Below are positions 1 to 6,316 of a stretch of 6,316 nucleotides of DNA, one piece after another. Each line of letters begins with the position of its first letter. The first letter of the stretch is position 1. Position numbers and translations under genes: made by a program. The notes beneath the pieces were generated by a model, which saw only the letters and a program-made list of their open reading frames with translations, made no database searches and was not told the DNA's origin. Location of the stretch: positions 1-6,316 of the forward strand of contig JADHVM010000061.1 in assembly GCA_016783985.1 (NCBI GenBank), in the 5' to 3' direction. Source of the stretch: Actinomycetota bacterium (GTDB lineage: Bacteria > Actinomycetota > Humimicrobiia > Humimicrobiales > Humimicrobiaceae).

Positions 1-258
1 AATATCACCTACCGGCAGATAAGTTATAATTTTACCAAGCAAAGAAAATGTGGGATAACCGGTTGGGACAAAAACTTCCATTTTTAAAATTTTAAGGGCG
101 TACCAGGTGGTATCACCTCCTACTAATTTATGTTCCAGAGTCAGAATATAAAATATAAAAGGGATAGAGAAAGAAAAAAAAGCGTATATCCTCGCTTTAT
201 TTATATAGAAAAATTTTATAAACCTGCCCTGTTCAACCCCGGCAATATCTTTATTCAT
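1..258 (-). CDS. DUF2723 (TMEM260-like) GT-C membrane protein, 3' end outside the window
   Basis: This frame starts at ATG 258-256 and is open for 86 codons to the window edge. The visible product has a short polar N-terminus (MNKDIAGVEQGRF), a first membrane helix (about 24-41) and then the extracytoplasmic loop that marks DUF2723 proteins: GGDTTWYALKI (47-57), with D49 as the presumed catalytic or metal-linked acid, followed by FVPTGYPTFSLLGKIITYLP (63-82). The usual family signature is H-P-P-G-Y-P-L-(Y/F)-x-L-L-G-K; here it reads V-P-T-G-Y-P, so the His is replaced by Val and the second Pro by Thr. Full-length members are large polytopic proteins, thought to be GT-C glycosyltransferases that use polyprenyl-phosphate sugars and act outside the cytoplasm. 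The start codon overlaps the rmlD stop by eight bases (ATGAATAA), with a weak GAAAG five bases upstream, so translation is probably coupled to rmlD. Family assignment is good from the motif pair; function is inferred. Confidence 0.8.
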   Translation of the reverse strand, partial: MNKDIAGVEQGRFIKFFYINKARIYAFFSFSIPFIFYILTLEHKLVGGDTTWYALKILKMEVFVPTGYPTFSLLGKIITYLPVGDI

Positions 259-1120
259 TTCTACTTTCAATATAATCCTTTAATGCTTCCTTCCAGTTTC
301 TCAAATCCGCCAGGCCAATATTTCTTAAATTTACATTATCCAGAACTGAATATTTTGGCCTCCTAGCCTTCGCTTTAAATTCCTCAGTAGTGACAGGTAA
401 AACATTGGTGGATAATTTCATAAGTTTAAATATTTTACAGGCAAATTCATACCAGGAACAGCTTCCGGTATTAGTCATATGATAGATACCGTAATTTTCA
501 GTCTGTATAAGTTCAAAAAGCTTTTCTGCAACATCTTTGGTGCTGGTGGGAGTAAGTATCTGATCATTTACCACTTTTATTACTTTTTCTTTTTCTGCCA
601 GCTTTATCATCAGTTCAACAAAATTTATGTTTCCTTTGCCAACACATCCCGCATGCCCATAGAGCCCGCTAAGCCTTACAATATAATATTTCTCAAGCAT
701 ATATTGTATCACCTGTTCTCCTGCCAGCTTGGATATACCGTACAGGCTGAGCGGCCTGGCGCAGTCATCTTCCACATAGGGTTTTTTCTTCTTTCCATCA
801 AAGATATAATCAGTACTGAAATGCATAAGAGGAATATTTATTTCCCTGCATATTATTGCCAGATTCTTAACTCCCATCACATTTACTTTAAAAGCAGATA
901 GGGCTTCATCTTCACACAGGTCCACATCGTGGAAAGCAGCGGTGTTTATAACCAGGTCTGGATTAATTCTCTTCAAGATGTTGTTACTCATTATGTAATC
1001 ACAAACATCAATATCCTTCAGACCAATCAGTCCTATTAATTCTATTCCCTTCCCTTTAAAATAGCTGGCTATATCAGTTCCAAGCTGGCCATCAGCTCCA
1101 ATTAAGGCAATTTTTATCAT
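251..1120 (-). CDS. rfbD: dTDP-4-dehydrorhamnose reductase (RmlD/RfbD)
   Basis: RmlD catalyses the last step of dTDP-L-rhamnose synthesis, the NAD(P)H-dependent reduction of dTDP-4-dehydro-L-rhamnose in the cytoplasm. The 289-residue product is a normal family length and an extended short-chain dehydrogenase. Visible landmarks are the nucleotide-binding loop GADGQLGTD (8-16), INTAAFHDVDLCEDE (58-72), which matches the RmlD N-T-A-A/Y-x3-V-D-x2-E pattern, STDYIFDG (102-109) with T103, the RPLSLYGISK segment (122-131) carrying catalytic Y127 and K131, then RLSGLYG and the family-typical late TPTSTKDVAE. The ATG at 1120 is chosen over an upstream TTG because of a well-placed GGGAG. The start lies 28 bases after the lipoprotein stop. 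The stop overlaps the start of the next gene in the sequence ATGAATAA, suggesting translational coupling. The other rhamnose genes (rmlA, rmlB, rmlC) are not in the window. Some RmlD-like reductases act on other dTDP-4-keto sugars, so exact substrate is inferred. Confidence 0.92.
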   Translation of the reverse strand: MIKIALIGADGQLGTDIASYFKGKGIELIGLIGLKDIDVCDYIMSNNILKRINPDLVINTAAFHDVDLCEDEALSAFKVNVMGVKNLAIICREINIPLMHFSTDYIFDGKKKKPYVEDDCARPLSLYGISKLAGEQVIQYMLEKYYIVRLSGLYGHAGCVGKGNINFVELMIKLAEKEKVIKVVNDQILTPTSTKDVAEKLFELIQTENYGIYHMTNTGSCSWYEFACKIFKLMKLSTNVLPVTTEEFKAKARRPKYSVLDNVNLRNIGLADLRNWKEALKDYIESRNE

Positions 1121-1125
1121 TAAAT

Positions 1126-1130
1126 CTCCC
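1126..1130 (-). promoter_or_regulatory. Shine-Dalgarno site of rmlD
   Basis: On the minus strand GGGAG sits five bases (ATTTA) upstream of the ATG at 1120-1118. It decides the start: an in-frame TTG at 1138 would add six residues (MSLGDL), but the GGGAG would then lie inside the coding sequence, and the Rossmann fold normally begins right at MIKIALIGADG. It is the clearest ribosome-binding site in the window. Confidence 0.8.
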
Positions 1131-1148
1131 AAACTCAAAAATACTCTT

Positions 1149-1859
1149 TTAGCGAACCAAAAATTTTAAAACAAAATAAATGCAAATTTCAACCAGAATC
1201 AGCGATGTATATGAAATCGCAAGCCCGATAATTTTTTTTCTTCTTTTGGTTAGAACAGTTATCCTTAAAATTTCTATAATAATTATTCCCAGTATAAATA
1301 GGTAGACAAATGTAAAGTATTTATTTGAAAATAATTTATTGAAGAATTCAGAAAAAGGATGTTTTCTATACCAGGGTTTTTCCTTAAGCTGGTCAAAATA
1401 TCCTTTTTCTATTCTAAATACATTATCTTCCGGATTTTCAAGAAATCCGCCTACATTTGTCCTGGAAAGATCGTAATCATCATTCATCTTTAAATCAAAC
1501 TCCAGATAAGTGTAGTCCTGTGGAGCAAAGCTAAACCCGTCTGAGTAATCTTCACTACCCAGAGTGGCCGAAAATTCAATTTTATTTTCCCCCACTTCAA
1601 TTACATCATTTTCTTCTTCCCACTCGTTTAATTTATATTTAGTTATTTTTCCATCAGTTGAAATCCTGCCATCAAATTTTGAATCTTTACGGTCTGCGCT
1701 CCACTCTACAAATATATTACTGTCCTCCTCCCATATGTAGTAGCCATAACTGGCGCCCGGAATATAAAAGATTCCCCTGCATCCTGAGAGTAGCGGCAAA
1801 ATCAAGGCCACCAGAAAAACTGATATAATTATTTTTACTGTATAACTTATTCTTCCCAT
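1149..1859 (-). CDS. Putative lipoprotein with two C-terminal transmembrane helices, function unknown
   Basis: I do not recognise a named family for this 236-residue protein. Residues 1-26 look like a lipoprotein signal peptide: basic MGRISYTVK, a hydrophobic stretch, and the lipobox L24-S25-G26-C27, so C27 would be lipidated after cleavage. Residues 35-145 form a polar, acidic, beta-rich extracytoplasmic region with aromatic repeats (YGYYIWEE, FVEWSAD, KFDGRISTDGKI, YTYLEFDLKMNDD). The spacing W-x2-D...F-x-G-x-I-x-T-D-G suggests a small beta-sandwich or sugar-binding-like fold, but that is a guess. Residues 155-175 are a basic, aromatic linker. Two hydrophobic helices follow (about 182-203 and 210-234), split by TKRRKKI, which by the positive-inside rule should face the cytoplasm and keep the N-terminal domain outside. 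A lipid anchor plus a helical hairpin is an odd combination. It lies six bases after the GT-C gene and 28 bases before rmlD, suggesting a role in the same glycan process. Alternatively the N-terminal segment stays uncleaved as a third helix. Confidence 0.75.
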   Translation of the reverse strand: MGRISYTVKIIISVFLVALILPLLSGCRGIFYIPGASYGYYIWEEDSNIFVEWSADRKDSKFDGRISTDGKITKYKLNEWEEENDVIEVGENKIEFSATLGSEDYSDGFSFAPQDYTYLEFDLKMNDDYDLSRTNVGGFLENPEDNVFRIEKGYFDQLKEKPWYRKHPFSEFFNKLFSNKYFTFVYLFILGIIIIEILRITVLTKRRKKIIGLAISYTSLILVEICIYFVLKFLVR

Positions 1860-1865
1860 ACTTTT

Positions 1866-3179
1866 TTAATCTTTCTTATTTTTTAATTCATCTGCCAGTA
1901 TTTTATTATCCTTATAAATCAAATATATCATCCATAACGATACGCCTGTGAAAATGCTTCTGAATATATTTACGAATTTAACAGGATCATAGAACCGGTT
2001 TATAATAGGAATAGGGCCGGTCAAATAAACAAAAAACTTATGATCTATAGGAGCAAAAACAAACTTTGTAACCAGGTCTCCCCAGTATATCAATATCACC
2101 ATAAGCAAAGCAAATTGAATCCAATGATAGTACAGGAGTGACTTTCTTCTTATAAATATGATTATAAGAAAAGGAACTGTCCACAGCATATACTGCGGAT
2201 GAAAATAACAAAGGCTGACATAAGCCAGATATATAATTGCCCCATAATTTAAAAGTATATCAAAACTCTTTTTTCTGATGTGCAGGAAACTTAGAATTAT
2301 AATTATATATACTGCCACAAAAATAAACATACGGTCATGTATTACCAATTCCAGTTTTGATGACAGGATATAATCGAAATGCTGGGCATTCAGCAGTGAA
2401 AATATAACACTTCTCCCAAAATAAAAATAAGAAAATAGTTCCACTGCTGCCAGGCCGGAAATCCCTATTACAGATAGTATAATATAATCCTTTTTGGTGC
2501 GCGCCAGATAAAATATAAATAGGGGAAGAATCATTATAGGGAAAAATCTAAGGGCTATGCCAAATGCAAGCACTATAATAGCCCAGTATTTTTTATTCTT
2601 TTTTGCCAGCAACAAAGCAACCAGTGTCACAAGTATTCCAATAATATCATGTCTGGCAAAGACATATAGTATGAATATTACGAAAGGGTTAAGCATCCAG
2701 AACTTAAAAACCCGTAATCTACTTTCAGGTTCACTGTCAAAAGAGAGCCGCAGTATTAAAAACATACAAACTACATCAAATATAAGGTAGAGTATTTTAA
2801 AAAGAGCCAGTGCGGTAAATACATTATAGCTGCTGTTGAAACTGATCCAGGATATCCAGGTATCTTTCTCCAGTAAAATAGGAGATAATTTATTTATTGC
2901 CGGGAATATTGACTTTATAATAAACAGATAGATAGAGTGGATCACATTTGTCAGCATTTGCTGGAAATCTGATCCGAAATTACCGGCAAAAACCGTTTCT
3001 GCGGCTCTCTGATAAGTTGAAAGAAGATCTCTCTGGAAAAAAAACGGTAAAAGAATAAATCTAATAAGTAGCCCTATAAGAAAATATTTATAAAGAGTTC
3101 TTAATGATTTCTTATCTTCAAAAATCTCTTTTGTAACAATTAAACTTCCAATTTTTTTAAAAAATGATTTCACTCTCAT
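1866..3179 (-). CDS. Putative GT-C-fold membrane glycosyltransferase (mannosyltransferase-like)
   Basis: This 437-residue, strongly hydrophobic protein has about 9-11 predicted membrane helices after a basic N-terminus (1-30). The layout resembles GT-C enzymes of the GT87/PIG-M/PIG-U type, which transfer a sugar from a polyprenyl-phosphate donor on the outer face of the membrane. An acidic residue, D51, follows the first helix in FFFQRDLLSTY, where GT-C enzymes place a catalytic or metal-binding Asp. Other family-like segments are FKILYLIFDVV (127-137), KFWMLNPFVIF (159-169), FARHDIIGIL (175-184), ALRFFPIMILPL (209-220), where related proteins usually have K-x-x-P, and YFHPQYMLWTVPFL (325-338). 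The ATG at 3179 begins MRVKSFFKK and has no clear Shine-Dalgarno; upstream is only A/T-rich sequence after the previous stop. It ends six bases before the lipoprotein gene, implying co-transcription. The GT-C assignment rests on topology and motifs and is moderately secure; donor, acceptor and linkage are unknown. An O-antigen ligase or polymerase is less likely, given the helix-bound D and NP motifs. Confidence 0.65.
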   Translation of the reverse strand: MRVKSFFKKIGSLIVTKEIFEDKKSLRTLYKYFLIGLLIRFILLPFFFQRDLLSTYQRAAETVFAGNFGSDFQQMLTNVIHSIYLFIIKSIFPAINKLSPILLEKDTWISWISFNSSYNVFTALALFKILYLIFDVVCMFLILRLSFDSEPESRLRVFKFWMLNPFVIFILYVFARHDIIGILVTLVALLLAKKNKKYWAIIVLAFGIALRFFPIMILPLFIFYLARTKKDYIILSVIGISGLAAVELFSYFYFGRSVIFSLLNAQHFDYILSSKLELVIHDRMFIFVAVYIIIILSFLHIRKKSFDILLNYGAIIYLAYVSLCYFHPQYMLWTVPFLIIIFIRRKSLLYYHWIQFALLMVILIYWGDLVTKFVFAPIDHKFFVYLTGPIPIINRFYDPVKFVNIFRSIFTGVSLWMIYLIYKDNKILADELKNKKD

Positions 3180-3206
3180 AAAAGAAATATTTTGTTTTTA
3201 AATTTC

Positions 3207-4271
3207 TTACAAGTATCCCTTACTATTTTCTTTCACTTTATAGAACGGCATGCTTAATATAATCATTGCTATAAGACACCATGCTACGGTAAAAATCAAA
3301 TTTATAATATGGTAACTAAATCCAACTATAATAGAAATTTCTTTACTAAAGCCTAATATTATAAATGCAAGAGCAAATACTCCTTGATAGGTACCCAGGC
3401 CCGCAAGGGAATGCGTAGGCAGAACAGCAGATATTTCGGCAGCTACAGTAGCTAAAAAAATGACCCAGTATGGAAGATCATTAAAACCAAAGCCCATAGG
3501 CTTAAGTACTGCATGAATTAAAAAATAATAAGCTGTAAATTTTAAAATTCGAGCAGGTATTGTGACTAAATATACTTTCCAGTATATTCCTCTTCTTTGA
3601 ATTAATTCAATATTTTTATTTGTCTCAACTAATTTTTTATATACATATTGAATAATTTTAATTTTACTTATTCTATATTTTGATAAAGTTCTATCAAATA
3701 TTTTAATAAAAAGTCCTATAAATTTTGACAGGTAAAATAAGACCAGTAAAGAGGAAACAAGAAGTGCTGCAGCAATTAAAATAACACTGGTAGAAGAAAC
3801 AGCATATCTATTTACTCCCACAATAATTATAGAAATGACAATCATTGAAAAAACAATAACTAAATCAAAAACAAGTGCGATCATTAAAGTTGAAATGCCA
3901 ATCTCTAAAGGAAATTTAAATTTTCTTTTAAGAACATAAATATAGGACAGCTCTCCTGTTCTTGCAGGCAGTATCATATTAAAGCCATTTCTTACAAGAG
4001 AAACCAAAAACATGTCAACCATTCTAATTCTACCAGATCCGATTAAAATTTTTGCCCTGTAGGCTCTAAAAAAATCAATTGAGAAAATAAGAATTAAACC
4101 AACTATAAGAGAAGGCTTATAAATACCCAAAAAAGCTTTTATAATATCCTCTATGTCAATCTGATTTAATAAGAAAAAAAGAAGAAAAATACCGGATCCT
4201 ACAACTACAACGATATTTATTACTCTGAATATTATATTTTTAGAACTAATTTTTTTATTTTCTGTATTGAT
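3207..4271 (-). CDS. UPF0104 / LPG-synthase transmembrane-domain family membrane protein (putative flippase-like)
   Basis: This is a polytopic inner-membrane protein of the family that includes the transmembrane part of MprF and archaeal AglD. Members often accompany glycosyltransferases and are suspected of handling lipid-linked substrates; no substrate can be named here. Numbering from the TTG at 4130, hallmark segments are RNGFNMILPARTGE (47-60), with the family's N-x3-PAR-x-GE pattern, and LPTHSLAGLGTYQG (237-250), with the P-x4-GLGT pattern. About seven hydrophobic spans follow the TTG. The only canonical start is that TTG (4130-4128), giving 307 residues but no good ribosome site and losing the first membrane span. 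The frame stays open to 4274 and encodes a convincing first helix (IINIVVVVG-like, about 4238-4170) plus a short acidic loop. I therefore extend it to the ATC at 4271 (354 residues); the conservative call is 3207-4130. A hand count gives about 23% GC in 3601-3900, against about 39% in 5101-5400 of the preceding gene. The next gene starts 27 bases after the stop. Confidence 0.8.
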   Translation of the reverse strand: MNTENKKISSKNIIFRVINIVVVVGSGIFLLFFLLNQIDIEDIIKAFLGIYKPSLIVGLILIFSIDFFRAYRAKILIGSGRIRMVDMFLVSLVRNGFNMILPARTGELSYIYVLKRKFKFPLEIGISTLMIALVFDLVIVFSMIVISIIIVGVNRYAVSSTSVILIAAALLVSSLLVLFYLSKFIGLFIKIFDRTLSKYRISKIKIIQYVYKKLVETNKNIELIQRRGIYWKVYLVTIPARILKFTAYYFLIHAVLKPMGFGFNDLPYWVIFLATVAAEISAVLPTHSLAGLGTYQGVFALAFIILGFSKEISIIVGFSYHIINLIFTVAWCLIAMIILSMPFYKVKENSKGYL

Positions 4272-4297
4272 TTCCTACCCCTCTACTACTATACGTT
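4272..4297 (-). promoter_or_regulatory. Candidate translation initiation region of the UPF0104 gene
   Basis: This 26-base gap follows the TAA of the glycosyltransferase. On the minus strand it holds the purine-rich AGAGGGG (4284-4278) and then TAGGAA, placing the in-frame codon ATC (4271-4269) six bases downstream of the G run. The match to a consensus Shine-Dalgarno is only partial. The in-frame stop TAG at 4277-4275 sets the upstream limit of the next reading frame. No ATG, GTG or usable TTG exists between the upstream gene's stop and 4131, so initiation here would have to be non-canonical. Confidence 0.35.
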
Positions 4298-6316
4298 TTA
4301 CTTTCTCTCTTTCAGGTAATTTGAAGAATATTTAATAGTCTTTCTAAATCCCTCACTTCCCAGATGATAAAAAAATCTTTTTACTAAATACCTTACTGGT
4401 TTGCTGCTTTTCTGACTATTGTAACTACTTGCCGGCTCTCCTCGATCATCTTTACTGATTCCACTTTTTTCAGCATTTGATATCGGATCTCTGCAGAAAT
4501 CTATAATTGGCCTGCACACCTTTTCCCAGTTAAAATCTCCGGTTATCTTTTCAATATTGCTTACACACTGGTTATAGAACTCCCTATCATCTGCAAGCCT
4601 GGTTATAGCTCCTACAATATCATCCACACTTTCATCTCTTGAAGTAAGACCAAGACCCTTTCTTTCAACCAGATCGCTCAGGCTATCTCCCCTGGTTGAG
4701 ATTATGGGAAGTCCGGTCCACAAGTAATCCAGTACCCTGGTTCTAAATGAAAACCTGGTTTCTATATGATTGGGATGAGTAATTATTCCAGCATCTGATT
4801 CCATAAAGTAATTTTGCCTGTCTTCATACTCAACCCATCCAAAATTGAAGAATACATTTTTTTCATATACGTCTAATTTTTTAGCCAGGCTTATGGTTTC
4901 ATTTACCAGCTGCAATTCCTTTACCTCCGGATTAGGATGCTTTACCCCCATAAAGAAAAGTTTTATATCCTTTCTCAGCTCATATATCCTGGCCATTGCC
5001 TTTACAAGCGTTAGGGGATCAAACCAGTTATATATTCCACCACCCCAAATAACTACAAAATCATTCTTTTCTATACCCTTGATTACCCCCTTTAATACTT
5101 CTCTGGTATGCATGGGCTTATTGGTTGGAAGACCAAATGGAACTACGCTTATCATCCGTTCTAAAGTGGGATCCTGATTATAGGAATAAGGATTGACCCT
5201 GTTTAAAGCTGCCAGCATTCCCAGCCAGAAATCCCTCTGTCTTTCAGAAGCACATATAAAGAAATCACCGTAGTAAAATTGCTCGTTAAAATAATAGTGT
5301 ATTGATTTATATACCTCCAGCTTCTCCTTGATAGTTGCTGTATTATGCTCAGCAAGAGTTGCCAGATTATAAGGGTCGTAGATATCAATAATCAGGTATT
5401 TACCGGATTCTTTAATGCTCCTGTACCTGGCAAAGGTCATTCCATTACAAAGGATAATATCAGAGTCCTTTGTAATTTCATGGAGATTACCATTATCCTT
5501 AAACTGTATTATTTTGAAATCCTGCTCCGGAAATTCCACTTTATTCGGAATAGCTAGAATTACATTCATATATTGAGAGAGCACTTTAGCAAAGTTCCAG
5601 ACTCTTATAGCCGGTCCTGCCATTTCTTTGGATACAACCTCACTGGAGATTATAAGTAAAGTCCTCTCTATTTCCTTCTCAAAAATCTTATAAATACCCA
5701 GTGATTGCAGTATATTTATCTGCTTTTTCTGATAATCAGGGTCAGGTGAAACAGCAAGAAATTGACCTTTGAAATAATTAAATAGAGCTTTATCGTCTCT
5801 CTTTCTTTTACTCTGGATCTTTTCTCTTTTTTTAATCAATTCTGGCAGGTTATCAAAAAAATCCCTTACCGCCATAAGAGAGCTAAGGGGCTCTTTTAAT
5901 AATTCAGGATTACCGGTATCTATTTTTTCCGATCCCGGCTGGCTCAAGTCATAATATTTTTTATAGTCAAATTTAAAATCTACAAATATCCGGTTAAAGA
6001 TAACGGAAAGGGTGCCGGAAAATGCTCTAGCCAGGTTACTATCATCATAATTTTTAAAAACTGAATAAAGGGAATTTCTTTCTTTAAGAAATCTTAGTTT
6101 ATCTTCACCAAATTCTTTTGAGGTGCCATGATGGTGATGATAGACAATAGATTTTGGAGCAAATACCACTTTATATCCTAATACCCAGAGCCTCCAGCCA
6201 AAATCAACATCTTCATAATAGGCAAAAAAATCCTCATCAAATCCCCCGGTTTCTAAAAACACCCTGCGATCTACCATCATAGCTCCACCATTTACAAAAG
6301 GAAGATAACTGTAAAG
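4298..6316 (-). CDS. Fused GT2–GT4 glycosyltransferase, 5' end outside the window
   Basis: This is the 3' part of a large cytoplasmic glycosyltransferase, probably acting on a lipid-linked or nascent surface glycan. The frame is open to the window edge: 12 codons upstream of the ATG at 6280 read LYSYLPFVNGGA, so that internal ATG is not the start. Residues are numbered from it. Residues 1-80 are the C-terminal half of a GT2 domain, with GGFDEDFF (12-19), the acidic YEDVDFGWRL (22-31) typical of rhamnosyl-type GT2 enzymes, and VYHHHHGTS. A charged linker (about 100-200) follows. Residues 206-600 form a GT4-type, GT-B-fold domain: MAGPAIRVW (220-228), DIYDP (299-303), FFICASERQRDFW (340-352), WGGGIYNWFDP (412-422) and LDYLWTGLPIISTRGD (517-532). 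The usual GT4 EX7E pair is not conserved; D518 sits where the second Glu is expected. The C-terminal tail (about 600-660) is basic and polar. The GT2 nucleotide-binding half with its DxD lies off-window. Donor and acceptor sugars are unknown. The family call is firm, the specificity is not. Confidence 0.9.
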   Translation of the reverse strand, partial: LYSYLPFVNGGAMMVDRRVFLETGGFDEDFFAYYEDVDFGWRLWVLGYKVVFAPKSIVYHHHHGTSKEFGEDKLRFLKERNSLYSVFKNYDDSNLARAFSGTLSVIFNRIFVDFKFDYKKYYDLSQPGSEKIDTGNPELLKEPLSSLMAVRDFFDNLPELIKKREKIQSKRKRDDKALFNYFKGQFLAVSPDPDYQKKQINILQSLGIYKIFEKEIERTLLIISSEVVSKEMAGPAIRVWNFAKVLSQYMNVILAIPNKVEFPEQDFKIIQFKDNGNLHEITKDSDIILCNGMTFARYRSIKESGKYLIIDIYDPYNLATLAEHNTATIKEKLEVYKSIHYYFNEQFYYGDFFICASERQRDFWLGMLAALNRVNPYSYNQDPTLERMISVVPFGLPTNKPMHTREVLKGVIKGIEKNDFVVIWGGGIYNWFDPLTLVKAMARIYELRKDIKLFFMGVKHPNPEVKELQLVNETISLAKKLDVYEKNVFFNFGWVEYEDRQNYFMESDAGIITHPNHIETRFSFRTRVLDYLWTGLPIISTRGDSLSDLVERKGLGLTSRDESVDDIVGAITRLADDREFYNQCVSNIEKITGDFNWEKVCRPIIDFCRDPISNAEKSGISKDDRGEPASSYNSQKSSKPVRYLVKRFFYHLGSEGFRKTIKYSSNYLKERK

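Noticed and set aside
92..128. The stretch around AGGTGGTATCACCT (5-bp inverted repeat) on the plus strand resembles the T-box antiterminator sequence GGTGG-x-ACC.
   Set aside because: It lies inside the DUF2723 coding frame, encoding the conserved GGDTTWY motif on the minus strand; no T-box stems, terminator or downstream plus-strand gene are seen.
130..366. Plus-strand open frame of 78 codons.
   Set aside because: It is antisense to the DUF2723 start and the rmlD 3' end, has no recognisable domain, and those minus-strand genes carry clear family motifs.
479..901. Plus-strand open frame of 140 codons.
   Set aside because: It is antisense to the core of rmlD, including its catalytic YxxxK region, and its translation is low-complexity and aromatic without motifs.
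3037..3044. Homopolymer runs of eight A/T (here and near 1231-1238) that might allow phase variation.
   Set aside because: Runs of this length are expected in AT-rich genes and encode Phe or Lys in conserved contexts; nothing indicates slippage.
3180..3206. Possible promoter or terminator in the A/T-rich 27-base gap before the GT-C gene.
   Set aside because: There is no stem-loop with a U tract and no recognisable -35/-10 pair; the gap is too short and simple to support a call.
4845..5177. Plus-strand open frame of 110 codons, with other short frames at 2557-2790, 5203-5388 and 5345-5557.
   Set aside because: All are out-of-frame or antisense shadows of the GT-C and GT4 coding regions.
6130..6141. 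Four consecutive histidines (HHHH) in the GT2 part, resembling a metal-binding tag.
   Set aside because: Related GT2 proteins carry one or more His at this position after the VxH motif; the run is a natural variation.

Overview
The window is an AT-rich stretch of bacterial DNA in which every supportable gene lies on the minus strand, so the transcribed order runs from high to low coordinates. Six genes are packed with gaps of 6 to 28 bases or a short overlap, which suggests one operon. I see no promoter, terminator, RNA gene, mobile element or CRISPR array. The operon enters from beyond position 6316 and leaves past position 1, so the first and last genes are incomplete.

In order of transcription: (1) 6316-4298, the 3' part of a glycosyltransferase carrying the end of a GT2 domain followed by a complete GT4-type domain; (2) 4271-3207, a polytopic membrane protein of the UPF0104 / lysylphosphatidylglycerol-synthase transmembrane family, clearly AT-richer than its neighbours and without a canonical start codon in the expected place; (3) 3179-1866, a multispanning protein resembling GT-C glycosyltransferases; (4) 1859-1149, a lipoprotein of unknown function with two C-terminal membrane segments; (5) 1120-251, dTDP-4-dehydrorhamnose reductase (RmlD/RfbD); (6) 258-1, the N-terminal 86 residues of a DUF2723-type (TMEM260-like) GT-C membrane protein, overlapping the rmlD stop.

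Together this looks like part of a cell-surface glycan locus. RmlD would supply dTDP-L-rhamnose and the GT2/GT4 protein would build glycan in the cytoplasm. The two GT-C proteins would transfer sugars from polyprenyl-phosphate donors on the outer face of the membrane. The UPF0104 protein and the lipoprotein have no assignable substrate. This division of labour is inferred from families and gene order; the glycan itself cannot be read from the sequence.

The host is a bacterium: there is a lipobox, a good Shine-Dalgarno site before rmlD, and dTDP-rhamnose metabolism. Low GC and long A/T runs are consistent throughout. The GT4 subtype reminds me of proteins common in Actinobacteria and Chloroflexi glycan clusters, but the window does not allow a taxonomic call.
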